DNA from: Panicum virgatum
Lineage: Eukaryota; Streptophyta; Magnoliopsida; Poales; Poaceae
Assembly: GCF_016808335.1 (NCBI RefSeq)
Contig: NC_053148.1
Coordinates: forward strand, 563,001 to 627,000
Direction: 5' to 3'
DNA: 64,000 bases
Under the pieces are notes generated by a model. It was given only the letters and a program-made list of their open reading frames with translations. It made no database searches and was not told where the DNA came from. Positions 34,530-45,371 of the stretch are shown piece by piece. Position numbers and translations under genes: made by a program. Position 1 is the first letter of the stretch. Every line of letters begins with the position of its first letter.

Positions 34530-35411
34530 TGTCGGTACCCTGTAGCAGGGATACCCACTTTTATTGCGGCAAGGCAGGACCCGCGTAGATATCCGTAAGT
34601 GCGCACAAAGGACGGAGTAGCCAGGCCCCACGGGTCAGGCTCTTTCCTCACCAGGCCAACGGCCCCGGACCCGTTCCCCGCCTGGGGTTGGGTCCGGAGA
34701 CGCCACGTGTCTCTAAGAAAGAGAAGCTCCGAGGTGACAGCCGTGGCCTCGGACCCACCTAGGGGTCCGGGGCCTCCTGCGTCCATCCGGACCCCCCTTT
34801 CCGCGTAGGGGTCCGGAGCCTCCACATGTCCCGGAGGCACGGGCGCGGGCTCGTGCGCGAGTCCTCCGCTAGGAGACTCGCCCACCCACTGCATTTAATG
34901 CAGATGCTGCAGACGGGCTCTGCGCGGGTGCGGCACAGGCGGCTGCACTGTGTACCTTGGTAATACGCGGTGCACAGTGAGGCCTGACAAAAGCTGCTCC
35001 GTGTGCCGCGGCGACAGAGCACGCCTCAACCATCTGCATTAAATGCAGTGGGTGGGCGAGTCTCCTAGCGGAGGACTCGCGCACGAGCCCGCGCCCGTGC
35101 CTCCGGGACATGTGGAGGATCCGGACCCCTACGCGGAAGGGGGGGGGGGTCCTGATGGACGCAGGAGGCCCCGGACCCCTAGGGGTGTCCGAGGCCACGG
35201 CTGTCACCTCGGAGCTTCCCTTTCTTAGAGACACGTGGCGTCTCCGGACCCAACCCCAGGTGGGGAACGGGTCCGGGGTCATTGGCCTGGTGAGGAAAGA
35301 GTCTGACCCGTGGGGCCTGGCTACTCCGTCCTTTGTGCGCAGCTACGGATATCTACGCAGGTCCTGCCTTGCCGCAGTAAGAGTGGGTATCACTACTACA
35401 GGGTACCGACA
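34530..35411. mobile_element. Palindromic foldback element, 882 bp, with 5-bp TSD
   Basis: The left arm 34530-34906 and right arm 35031-35411 are near-perfect inverted copies. The 124-bp middle also pairs partly with itself (CACTGTG/CACAGTG, TGTGCCGC), so the whole element is one hairpin. Ends are TGTCGGTACC and GGTACCGACA; GGCAT flanks it at 34525-34529 and 35412-35416. TG...CA ends with a 5-bp TSD are LTR-like, whereas long inverted arms are foldback-like, so I do not assign a class. No protein is encoded. Confidence 0.8.
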
Positions 35412-35469
35412 GGCATTGCAGTAACAAAAACATAGCTGCAGTGAGTGCGACAGTTTCAGTGCTCATCTG

Positions 35470-36232
35470 CTAGTGCCTCCAAGAACAAGGGAAGTAGGGA
35501 ACACAAGGAAGATACGGCTCCGAGCAGTCATGTCCAAGATAGCGGATGACACGAACTTCCTTGCGGTCCATTTCATATGCCATCAGTGTCTTGTCCCACC
35601 CATAAACAAAGTAAATCAAATTGCATTCAGGGTGAACTGTAATCACTATGTAGTCGTCCTCAAATTGAAGGTTCTTCCGCGCCCAAACAGCAGTGGAGTC
35701 CTGACGGAATGCTTCAATGTCCATTCATTAGTACCATGGTCTTCAAGGAACCAGATCGACATTTTGAAGAAATCAGCATCATTAACATTGAGAAAACAGA
35801 GGCGACGCTGAGCTTGATGGATGCAACCAGAAAAACAACTATCAGTCGGCACAGGAATTGTCCTCCATGTTTTTCCATCCATGTCCACCAATACTACCCC
35901 ATGAGAGAACGTGAGCATATGCAGGAAGCCGTTAAGAAACACACTTCTCGCTGATGCATGTAGCGCAACCTCATCGCCCCATTCACTTTCCTTGAAGCTC
36001 CATGCTGCAGTTTTGGATGAATAGATTTCCACCCCTGTGACGAACTCAAACTCGTCCAGCACATACTCAACCACATGGAAGTGCGAGGAGACTGCCGGAT
36101 CAAACCCCAAGCGCTGCCATCCGGCAACATCACCCACTCCTGGGTCGCGGGATTGCACACAACGGTCGGAGGACGATTAGCTTGCCTCTTGGATCTGGCG
36201 GAGCGCGGCCGGAGACGGAAATGGCGGCGGCG
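35470..36232 (-). pseudogene. F-box-associated domain protein gene, frameshifted and 5'-truncated
   Basis: Minus-strand frames carry an F-box-associated (FBA-type) substrate-binding region. VVCNPATQEWVMLPD comes first (frame 1). After a frame change near 36115 follow the block with SSHFHVVEYVLDEF, then KTWRTIPVP and LEDHGTNEWTLKH (frame 2). A second frame change near 35690 leads into DDYIVITVHPECNLIYF and the C-terminus at 35470 (frame 3). No N-terminal F-box was found; the sequence runs into the Mutator-like element at 36303. Plant F-box proteins act as SCF ubiquitin-ligase receptors; this copy cannot make one. Its probable promoter lies beyond the element, at 41001 onward. Confidence 0.75.
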
Positions 36233-36302
36233 GCCGTGCTGTCGAAGAAGGGAGGAGGACTGGGGGATGAGGGTTTGCGATTGCGTTTTGGTGGGGAACT
36301 GG

Positions 36303-36734
36303 GCGTCTTTTTTATTTTTGTATTTTTCAAAAAAATTTTTTACAGAAATATAATTTTGGTTTTAGGTTTTACAGTTTTATACCTCTACCGTCCGGCAGGA
36401 GGGCGGCAGGGGGCCTACCGCCCGGCAGGTGGGCGGTAGGGACCTATATGTAAATAAATTTTTTTTTGCGCAGAGGTCCGTGGAGGGAGCCTGCCGCCCC
36501 CCTGCCGGGCGGCAGGCCCCCTGCCGCCCCACCAGTTGGCGGCAGGGGGCCTGCCGCCCGGCAGGGGGGCGGCAGGCTCCCTCCACTAATATAAAACTCC
36601 GCCTCTTCCCCCTGCGCCCTCATTTTCTGCCCATGAGATCCAGAGAGGGGAGAGGGAGGGTGAGTGAGGTAATTCCACCGGCGAAGCCCTGCCGGATTTT
36701 GGATCCGAACCGCAGGTAACCAATATTTCTCAAC
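36303..36734 (+). repeat. Left terminal inverted repeat of the MULE
   Basis: Matches 40591-40990 in inverse. It is about 30 bp longer because of one extra GGCGGCAGGGGGCCTACC-type segment near 36390-36420. Inside are a perfect palindrome with 48-bp arms (36481-36528 and 36538-36585, 9-bp loop), a TATAAAA box (36590-36596), the untranslated leader exon and a splice donor (CCGCAG/GTAACC, 36715/36716). Confidence 0.92.
36590..36596 (+). promoter_or_regulatory. TATA box in the left TIR
   Basis: TATAAAA directly follows the GC-rich palindrome. It is followed by a CT-rich leader and the donor at 36716, and drives the second MULE gene. Confidence 0.7.
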
Positions 36735-36852
36735 TATTATAGACTTGTTTCTAAAATAATCATGAATTAGAATAGATTTAGTTTTTGGATAGTGAAATAT
36801 AGAATAGTAAACTTAGAATGACAGTACCTTACTGTTATTGCAGCATAAGGCA

Positions 36853-37732
36853 ATGTCTGCCTCCAATTCTGTTGGATTTTCATGGACCGAAGAAAAATCC
36901 AGTATATTTCTTGAGATCATGACACATCTTGTAATCAGTAAGAAGTTGGATCCATTAGCGGATGGTACGATAGAGATGGTGTTGTCCAAATTAGTTGAGT
37001 TTAAATATTTGACATTGTTTCGAGGTATTACAATGCAAGATTTAAAGGAATACCTGCTAGAACGTAGAAAGATATACATGAGGGTATGTGAACTAGCGAA
37101 TCATCAACATGTTATTGGATTCTTACAAACTACTTGTAAGATATGGATGCGGCCAGAGGTGTATGAGATGCACATTAAGGTAACTCTTATTCAGTTCTAA
37201 TCACATCCGTTATTTGTAATCTATATTTACGAAATAGTAAAATTATTGTGTAATTATATGCTAGGATTACCCCGAGGACACGGAGTTGATTAACAAATGG
37301 ATACCAAATTTCAAAAAATTGGTATGTATCTTCGGTGGAGTTATGCCGCAAACTAGACGAAGGAGGTGGAAAAGATCTTCGGGTCATAGTTCTCGACCTC
37401 CGCAAGAACACGTGACCGGAGGTTCGTCAAGTCGTGCTGCACCACCTCGAGCACCTAGTTGTGTTAACTGGGATGACGATATGGATGACTTCATGCCCCC
37501 CAAATCATGGCCTCGAACACTTGATGTTCCTCCCCCTGTACATGAAAGTAGAACCATAAAAGAAAGAAAGGGAAAGTCAAGAGGTTCGTCAAGTCAAACT
37601 GCACCACCTCCAGCACCAAGTTCTGTTAACTGGGATCACGACTTAGATGACTTCATGCCCCCCAAACCATGGCCTCCAAGAGATGATGTTCCTCTCCCTG
37701 TGCGTGACTACCTAGATGATTTCATGAAATAA
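36853..37732 (+). CDS. Second MULE gene: Myb/SANT-like protein with duplicated acidic motif
   Basis: Exons: leader in the TIR up to 36715, then 36844-37179 and 37265-37732. Introns are 36716-36843 (5' untranslated) and 37180-37264 (phase 0), both GT-AG. Start at 36853 (MSASNSVGFSWTEE) gives 264 residues; an in-frame ATG at 36838 lies inside the leader intron. The first 140 or so residues resemble Myb/SANT-like domains of transposon-associated plant proteins (FSWTEEKSSIFLEIM, then a helical region ending IPNFKKLVCIFGG). An RRRRWKR basic patch follows. The C-terminal part has two copies of a unit of roughly 50 residues with NWDxDxDDFMPPKxWP, and a third short copy (YLDDFMK) at the end. A DNA-binding or transposase-partner role is inference. 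It does not look like maize mudrB as I know it. Confidence 0.7.
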
Positions 37733-38094
37733 TGTGTAACATATATTGTTCATCGGTCTAGATTGTGAAGCAAATTGTATTGAAATAATTTGGATTCTTC
37801 AGTATCATGGATGTGTACTCATTTAGCTATCTTCTATGTGTCACATTATGTGGTGGCTTGTGCTATAGGTGGCGACAAACCATGTGTCCAAGCATTTGGG
37901 GCTAACCAATTTGATACAATGAACGAAATATAAATATAACATTAAACAAGATACCACATAAGATATTACATTAAATGTTACGTTCATTACAACCAAATTC
38001 TATAGAAATACGCACTGCCAACTAGTTAAACAAGACATTTAGGCATAGTACATACACAATATACTTAATTTCGTACACACAAATAAATGCACAA

Positions 38095-40440
38095 CTAGAT
38101 GCGGCGAATTCTTGTAGGTGGAGCCGATCCATCCGTCGGATTCCCGGAAGGTCCAGCCTCGGCAGCAGCATTGGGTACTGAAAGCTGTGGGCACTTCTTG
38201 TAAGTGTGACCGTCCGCTCCACACAAGTTGCAATGTTTTTTCTTCTTTCCAGCCTCGGCCTCGTCCATTCCGTTCCGGATACGACGTGTCTGCCGTTGGC
38301 CTATGCCCCACTTCGTAGCTGCATCAGGGATGAGAATTAGATGGGGATTTTTTTGAGTGAATGGGCCTAGAATACCGATGCCGTATATCTCATGACACCA
38401 AGTCTGTGCTGCGGCTTCTTTTGTGAAATATTGAGAAACATATGACGCAGCATCTAACCCAGATACAGAACAAGCCGCGATGACATGGGAGCAAGGTAAG
38501 TGATGCACCTTTGGCTTCTGACATCGGCAGAACACCCTCCCGTCAATGGTTATCAAAACTTCTTGAATTACCCTTTGTCTGCGGACACCCTGTCCGGTCC
38601 TGTCCCTGCATGATACCTCAAATCTTTGCTCCTTTGTGCCCATCGATATGACTGAGTGAAATCTAGCCTTTTCAATTTTTTTCTCCATGCACTCATTGAC
38701 CCTTCTGCAAAAATGCACTCCTGGATCATTAAGTAAGGGAGCGGCTGATGCGTATCGCTCCCGAAAATACCTTATGCATCCATACATGATGAACTCAACA
38801 ATGCCAACAAGAGGAAATCCACGAACACGACGCATTACCATATTGTAACATTCAGCATGGTTGGTCATCTCGATCCCATAACGTCTCCCATCTGTGTCAT
38901 ACAGAAGTGACCACTTCTCTTTAGGCGCACCATCAATCCACTGTGTAAATGGCTTAGCATGTCCAACTAATGAATATGTAGAACGTCTCCTGCTGGATGA
39001 TGAGGCCTGGCTCTTAAGCAATTCAGCACTCATGTCATCAATTATACCCCACAAAGCATCAAACCTCCTCTGCTGATTCTGAGTGCACAATCGCTTGAAC
39101 AAATTCATCAGATCCTTATTCTTGAACCGCTCATAAAAGTTAGCAGTCATATGCCTCACACACCACCTATTGACAACATCTGGCCATATAGGAGGTGAAA
39201 ATTGACTACCTTCTTAGAGTTGCCTTATAGCTGCAAGTAGACCTGCATGCCTATCACTGATAAGGCAAACATTAGGCCTTCCAGCAACAACGTGAATCTT
39301 CAGACGTTCAAGAAACTAGTACAATGTCCCTCATCTCAAATACTTTTTGTTTAGCTTCATAAGTGCCAAACCTCATCTCAAATACTTTTTGTTTAGCCTG
39401 CCAAGCCTTTGCATAGCTGATCACATACTGGAAATTCTGTTCAATGTCCCTAATTATCAATGCAGGCTCATAATCCATTTTGTCAAGAATCACCCCATAC
39501 ATCTTCTTAGCCACGAAAGTTGATGTGATATTACGATGATGTCCCACAACACCTGTCAATCTACAAGTATGTGGTGTAACAATTGAACATTCCCAGTGTG
39601 TCTTGAACTTTCCCTTGTATGCATGCACTCGCCATGCACAGTCTCTATCTGCACACCTCACCTCGTATTGTTTGCTGCTAGACTTTAGTACTCTGAATTC
39701 CTTCCTCAGAGATACAGCCCAGAGCTTCACAGCATCCTTCACATCCTTAATGGTACGATACTTTGCCCCTTGTATGACCTCATTCACTCTGTATTCAAAC
39801 TCCGGACATCTAATATCTTGTACCACTGGATTACCAAAACCCTCTTTACGCCATTCACCTAGCACTGGGAAGCGCTCATCGTCCTCATCGTCCGATGAGT
39901 CCCCATATTGCTCTATTATTTGTGCATCCTGGTCTTCTTTCTCCATGTCCTCCACAATTCCAGGTATCCGCTCGCCTTCATCTGCTAAACCTTGTGGTTC
40001 TGGTTCTGGAGCTTGCACGTTCTCTTCTTCTTTATCCTCTTCCATCTCTTCATTGCAGTCAGATGTTGTGTGTGTTGACCCTTCACCTAAATCACCGGTC
40101 TTCTGGTGAATCTGAATTACCATTGCGAGAGGCCACCCACTTTCAAGAGCTGCGTGCATGTAATGTTGCCATTCTTCCGTACTACTTATATGCGTCAACT
40201 CCCAGAAATCCCCATTAGCTTCCCAGGAAGTCAGGGTATGAACCGTAAACAAATGGGTCTTTGAATTCACATTGAACATCTTGTGAAGACATTTCCGTAT
40301 GGACTCAAAACTCCTCTCTAGGGGTTTGTCTAGACTGCACTGTCTTCTTTCCAATGCTGATAGATTTACTCCATAGGAATCATGAGTAATTCTATAGAAG
40401 TCACCGTAATGAACTTGAAATGCCACTTTGCTCGACATAT
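38095..40440 (-). pseudogene. MURA-type transposase gene of the MULE, defective
   Basis: The minus-strand leader intron runs 40609-40441, with its donor in the right TIR. The first frame, 40438-39308 (376 codons), has an acidic linker, the MuDR-type zinc-binding DNA-binding region (YEVRCADRDCAWRVHA, with HTC further on) and the helix DYEPALIIRDIEQNF. The second frame, 39159-38095 (354 codons), has the C-terminal half: the region around EMTNHAECYN, the SWIM zinc finger (CRCQKPKVHHLPCSH) and a CCHC knuckle (CNLCGADGHTYKKC). Between them most of the catalytic core is gone, including the first catalytic Asp block; CLISDRHAG survives near 39270. A 42-bp tandem repeat (39330-39355 and 39372-39397) sits at the break, and a TAA stop lies near 39216. 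It therefore cannot be catalytic. Confidence 0.9.
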
Positions 40441-40590
40441 CTGGCCATGCAAAGACTTAATTTTAATTAATCTAATATCTACAAATATACTATGCCTTCA
40501 ATTATAACCACTAATCCGAACCCTAAGTGCTTACAATCATAAAAAATACTAATCATAAAATTAAATATAAAAAATATCTGGAATGACAAA

Positions 40591-40990
40591 GTTGAGAAAT
40601 ATTGGTTACCTGCGGTTCGGATCCAAAATCCGGCAGGGCTTCACCGGTGGAATTACCTCACTCACCCTCCCTCTCCCCTCTCTGGATCTCGTGGGCAGAA
40701 AATGAGGGCGCAGGGGGAAGAGGCGGAGTTTTATATTAGTGGAGGGAGCCTGCCGCCCCCCTGCCGGGCGGCAGGCCCCCTGCCGCCAACTGGTGGGGCG
40801 GCAGGGGGCCTGCCGCCCGGCAGGGGGGCGGCAGGCTCCCTCCACGGACCTCTGCGCAAATTTTTTTTATTTACATATAGGTCCCTACCGCCCACCTGCC
40901 GGGCGGTAGGGGTATAAAACTGTAAAACCTAAAACCAAAAATGTATTTCTGTAATTTTTTTTTTGAAAAATGCAAAAATAAAAAAGACGC
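40591..40990 (-). repeat. Right terminal inverted repeat of the MULE
   Basis: Inverse of 36303-36734. On the minus strand it holds the same palindrome (40740-40844), a TATAAAA box (40735-40729), the leader exon and the splice donor (40610/40609) for the transposase gene. Confidence 0.92.
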
Positions 40991-41000
40991 GGGGAACTGG

Positions 41001-41761
41001 ACATGGGCCACTGGGCCTTGAGGTTAGATGGCATGGGCTGTGAAAGAGAGGAATGGGCCGAAGGCCGTAGCGGTCAAAGCGACACTTTTCCATTTTCTTT
41101 CACTGGCTACTCGCTCCAGCAACGAAAGACTACACTGCTTTGCTACCTGCTCACTCGCGTAAATTGCAGGAATGGAAGACATTTCCGCAGCTCTGTCGGA
41201 ATTTCACATCTATGTAAGATGGGTGACCCAAATTAACTGAACAGATACCAATTTTCGGCATTCAGACATTGCAAACAGAGTGATTCAATTGGCAGAGTAA
41301 AAGTACATGTTGATTCATTAATCATTAGTATACATATGGAGAGAAAATTCACCTGAGTAAAAGAACATGTTGATTCTAGGGCAATGTATATGTATTTGCT
41401 CCTATACCAAGTGTCAAGAAAGCTGAACATTCAATGGACTGATTCAAGTTCAAACTATTAGACTGTGGTTCTCCAACATAAAAGATGCATGAAGCAAGAC
41501 TCATAGACAAACTACCTGCAAACTTATCAGTCTAATAAAGTGATTCAGCTATATTTGAGACAGACCTTAAGATCATCCACGAACAAAACCAAAAGAAAAC
41601 AAGGAATACAACTAGTTTAACTGAAAGAATAAGGCAAACCTTTCATAGAGGCAGTATGGATACTTCAATAATTAGACAACACTGGTCTAGCTAAAAACAA
41701 CATAAACAGTACAACAAAACTTCAGAGTTCAAAAGGTCTACTCAACTGACTGACTGATTGC
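41001..41761. other. Probable promoter side of the F-box remnant, then duplicated flank
   Basis: 41001-41060 has ATGGGCCACTGGGCC and further TGGGC motifs, as in plant promoters; it is contiguous with the F-box remnant once the MULE is removed. From about 41480 the sequence resembles 34128-34450. No open gene was seen. Confidence 0.45.
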
Positions 41762-42540
41762 TGTTGGGTCCTTCGCTCAGAATTCCCCCAACAGGCGAAT
41801 AGGACGCAAAGACTCTGTGACCTTCGGATGAAAACAAAATGTGTGTTCACCGATGATCGAAAAGTTGTTACAATGAAGGAATGCGGGGGTATTTATACCT
41901 CCTGACCATCGATTACAATTACATCTTTGTCCATCCTTATTCACCTTACATCATCACTATCGAAGATCTCTTCTAGTCTTTCCCCGACGGACACGAGTAC
42001 AATTACTCCTTTGCCCGTCATCATACGCCTCATGTCATCGCTTTCGAAGGTCCCATTTGGTATTTCTGCCTTCCTCCAAGCTTGAGTAACGTTTACTGCA
42101 CGCAAGCCGGCCTGGCCCACAACCCTCGGATCTTTAGTCCCTTGTCCATGCATTCTTTCGCGATGTCGAAGGTTGCTCAAACCTTCGGAGCGCGTCATCC
42201 CTTGGTCTGCTTGCCCTCGATCCCCGATCGAAGGTCCCTTTAGCCCTCGAATCTCGATTGTCGATTGTCGGTGACCTTCGCACCACACCGAAGGTTAGGC
42301 ATCTGTCCATCCTGCACAAAAATGAGCCAATAGACCTGCGCGACATGTAGCAGTCGGCGAAAGTCAGTTTCCGACAATCGCTCAACAGCATCCCTAACAG
42401 TATCCCCAAACAAGGCCTTGTGTCCTTCCGATCTTGGGCCGGGTCTTCAGTTGCTCCAGCTGGTCCTTCTCTCTTCAGGATACGTCCACCGACTCCGTCT
42501 TGTGGTTCGGTTCCATCATCACGTGCTTTACGTCCACGCA
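41762..42540 (-). mobile_element. LTR-like fragment, minus strand
   Basis: Begins TGTTGGGTCCTTCGC, with an internal inverted pair TGTTGGG/CCCAACA in its first 35 bp. It contains a minus-strand TATA box (GGTATAAATACC, about 41889-41900) and many CCTTCG/CGAAGG motifs. It interrupts the duplicated flank, so it is inserted DNA. The right border and TSD were not found. Confidence 0.45.
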
Positions 42541-42559
42541 TTGTACATCTAGCGTACCT

Positions 42560-44583
42560 GAATAATATGCCACGATGCAAATGCATGAACTTAAGAAAAC
42601 ATAGCACAATGCAATTAAAAGGCACACCAGGCAGCATAAGGTCACAATTGCATAGGTACGAATGATGCAATGCAATACGATTACGAAGATGGACACGACT
42701 GGGCAAATGTATCGAGTAACCACAACAACAAGCTCAAAAGACAGAAAGGTTGGTGTTGCAATACTAGAGTTCATTCCATTTATTTTAGCCTAAAGTGTTT
42801 CCTATAAAAAGCATTACTACACTTGTTTTATAGTATAAACACATACATAAAGCAGGAATGATTAAACTAGAGACTTTATTTAACTAACACGCAGGCACAA
42901 ACAAGTTACATAAAAACAAACCACAATCTGGTCCTACAAGAATGGAAACAAGTTACAAACTAAAACAAGTAACTTGCTAGGATTATTCATGCCGAAAATA
43001 GTTCACCTAGCAACAACACCAAACAGGAAGAACTAAGCTAGGAACTAAATATTTGTAAAAACATAACTTGCAGCCATGATCTAGTAACAAAATTTTATCA
43101 GCATGGCAAGCTATTAATAAGGCATGCAAAAATATTTTGCAAATATTTATTTACAACAGAAAACATTTAATTTAGCCTTAACAAGACAAACTGATCAACA
43201 ATAGATTTACAAACATGCACGTAGCTTCTGGACATGAAATTTTCACAGTGAACTAAGCATGCAAAGAGTGAGCTAATGCATAAATTTCACAATTTTTAAA
43301 CTTCCAGAACTGCAGATATTAAATAAACAAACTAAAACAAGAATTAACCATGATTAAATCAATATGTCACAGAAACATTATCCAAATAGCAGGTTTAATA
43401 TTTTTACTAAGTACTACATGTCAAAATAAAGATAACCAAACTGGTTTTATATTTTTAGCATGCTCCTAACTCTATTTATGCATTTAACAAGCTACAAAAG
43501 CATTTATCTAGCATAAATAAAATTGCACAGAAATATTTGTCAAACAACACATTTCATGGTTCTATCTTATAGAGCATAAAAAAATGAAGCTAAAAAAATT
43601 AGTTTTACATTTTTAGTATTTTTCTACTATTTTCTACGAATTTTCAAAGTTTGTAGCTAAAATATTGAAAAGGCCCTTCGCAACACTATTCATATAAGTC
43701 TGACTTCACAAAAAAACCCCTACAGTTTTATCTATTCTTGCATAAGGTCCCTGGGCGGAAATTGAAACAGAGGAAGCTCACGTGGAGCTCGATTTCGGCC
43801 AAGGGGCTCGCCGGCGGCGTGGGCTATGGTGGGGGAAAAGGAGAGGAGGTCGAGGCGCACCTATTGGAGTACTTGGTTCGTGGGGGAGATGGTCCGAGGC
43901 GGCGGCTCCACGAGCTTCGGCGGCCGGCGGTGGTAGTGCACGGCGGCGGGGGTGCTCCAGCGAGCAAGGGGGCGGCGAGCTTGGGCCGGTGAGCTTCACG
44001 GGAACGAGGCGAATCTAGTGGCGGGGTTTGCTCGGGCGGAGGGGGTCGGAGGGTGGATCTCCATGGAGCAGGGCCGGCGGCCGGCCATGGAGGTGACGGC
44101 GGTAGCGCTCCGGCGGGTCTGGGCGGCAGGGAGGGGGTCGGCGAGCTCCGCTGCGGCGAGTGGAACCTGTTCCCGGGGTCAGTTGGGGCATATGGAGGCC
44201 GGAAGATGGCGCTCCGCGGTGAGCTGGGGCAGCGGCGACCATGGGGGGCGTCAACGCAGGGCGCGCGGGCGGTGGCGGCGCAGGCGTGCGGCGACGGCGT
44301 TCGTGCGCCAGTAGGGGAGGCACGGCGTGGTCTGGGCGGCAGCGTCGCGGCCATGGACGTGGCAGGCGGTGGAGGGCTGGCGAGCTCAGCGTCGTGGCGT
44401 GCGAGCGAGCGAGCGTGGTGCCGTGGACAACTTGATCACGAAAGCGAGCTGGCGGTTCGGGAGACTTCGAAAGAGATTGAGCCAAAAATATCTGGACCCA
44501 TGAACAGTGCACAATTAGTACTAATGGTCATGTTAAGCTCTCAATTAATCCTAATTAATGTAATTAGTGCATGGGTTGTTACA
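42560..44583 (-). mobile_element. Gypsy-type LTR-like fragment
   Basis: The right end GGGTTGTTACA (44573-44583) resembles the end of the solo LTR at 11780. The layout is similar: a GATGCAATGCAATAC region and TTTTAGCCTAAAGTGTTTCCTA (compare 13470-13530), then an AT-rich part and a GC-rich block (43745-44460). The left border is unclear, perhaps because the preceding LTR-like fragment truncated it. Its open frames are compositional. Confidence 0.5.
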
Positions 44584-45084
44584 CAACCGCTCCACCCCAG
44601 CAGGCGAACTCCACCGTAGCTCCACCCTCGACGTGCGAGCGGGAGCGGCCACGAGCGTGGGTAAGCTCTGCCGATGAAGGGAGAATGTGGAGGGATGAAG
44701 GTAGAATGTGGAGGGGAGAAGAGAGATCGAGCTGATATGTGGGTCCCACATGACAGGTCCACATCATTGCTTAATCAACCTACATTAGACACGTTTGATG
44801 AACAATATAGAGATTTGGATCTTACATGTAACAATTAGCAAGTTTGGGGAGGAGAATGTGCATTTTGGGAGTTTAGGGACTGGCATGACACTCCAATCCA
44901 AGTTCAAGGGCTGGCGGTGCATTTTACTCTATATTTAACATAAAGTACTATTTTATAGGTGCCAGTATACGTGTGCACATATGCTTAATTAATCATGAGA
45001 AGATCGATTAGCACTATAGCTATACGATCAAAACCCAAATAAATGAGGGGAGCAAATATGTAGATAATATAAAATCGATCCACG
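44584..45084. other. No feature recognised
   Basis: Between the Gypsy-like end and the TACA microsatellite, downstream of the expansin gene. It has short purine-rich direct repeats (GGGAGAATGTGGAGGGATGAAGG-like, around 44678-44720) but no gene. Confidence 0.4.
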
Positions 45085-45228
45085 CAGGGAGAAGCATACA
45101 TACATACATACATACATACATACATACATACATACATACATACATACATACATACATACATACATACATACATACATACATACATACATACATACATACA
45201 TACATACATACATACATACATACATACA
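45085..45228. repeat. (CATA)n microsatellite, about 36 units
   Basis: An essentially perfect tetranucleotide array of about 144 bp, 140 bp past the stop codon of the minus-strand expansin gene, so possibly in its 3' untranslated region. The apparent MYVC-repeat proteins are artefacts. Confidence 0.95.
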
Positions 45229-45371
45229 AATTGGATTAACAAGTTGAGGAGAAGGAAGAAAATCAACGAATGAAGATGCATGCATGCAAGCATATCCGTC
45301 CGATCCAAAAGCTAGCAGCGGCAGCAGCTCCGAATGAATCTGATGATGGTCAAGTAGCAGCTAGTCAATAC

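Larger units (their letters stand above)
36303..40990. mobile_element. Mutator-like element (MULE) with two convergent genes
   Basis: A 4688-bp element starts GCGTCTTTTTTATTTTTG with the matching inverted end (left and right ends differ at a few bases), flanked by GGGGAACTGG at 36293-36302 and 40991-41000 (Mutator TSDs are 9 bp, range about 8-11). Terminal inverted repeats are about 400-430 bp. It carries a MURA-type transposase gene on the minus strand (38095-40440, broken) and a second gene on the plus strand (36844-37732, open), transcribed toward each other with 362 bp between their stops. Insertion separated the F-box remnant from its promoter. Confidence 0.92.

Noticed and set aside
34400..35424. 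Several open frames of 100-164 codons on both strands
   Set aside because: They lie within the palindromic element and mirror one another; no motifs.
41762..42652. LTR with TSD ATTGC (41757-41761 and 42648-42652)
   Set aside because: The flanks on the two sides are unrelated DNA, so the match of five bases is probably chance.
45020..45229. Apparent proteins of repeated MYVC
   Set aside because: Translation of the CATA microsatellite in three frames.
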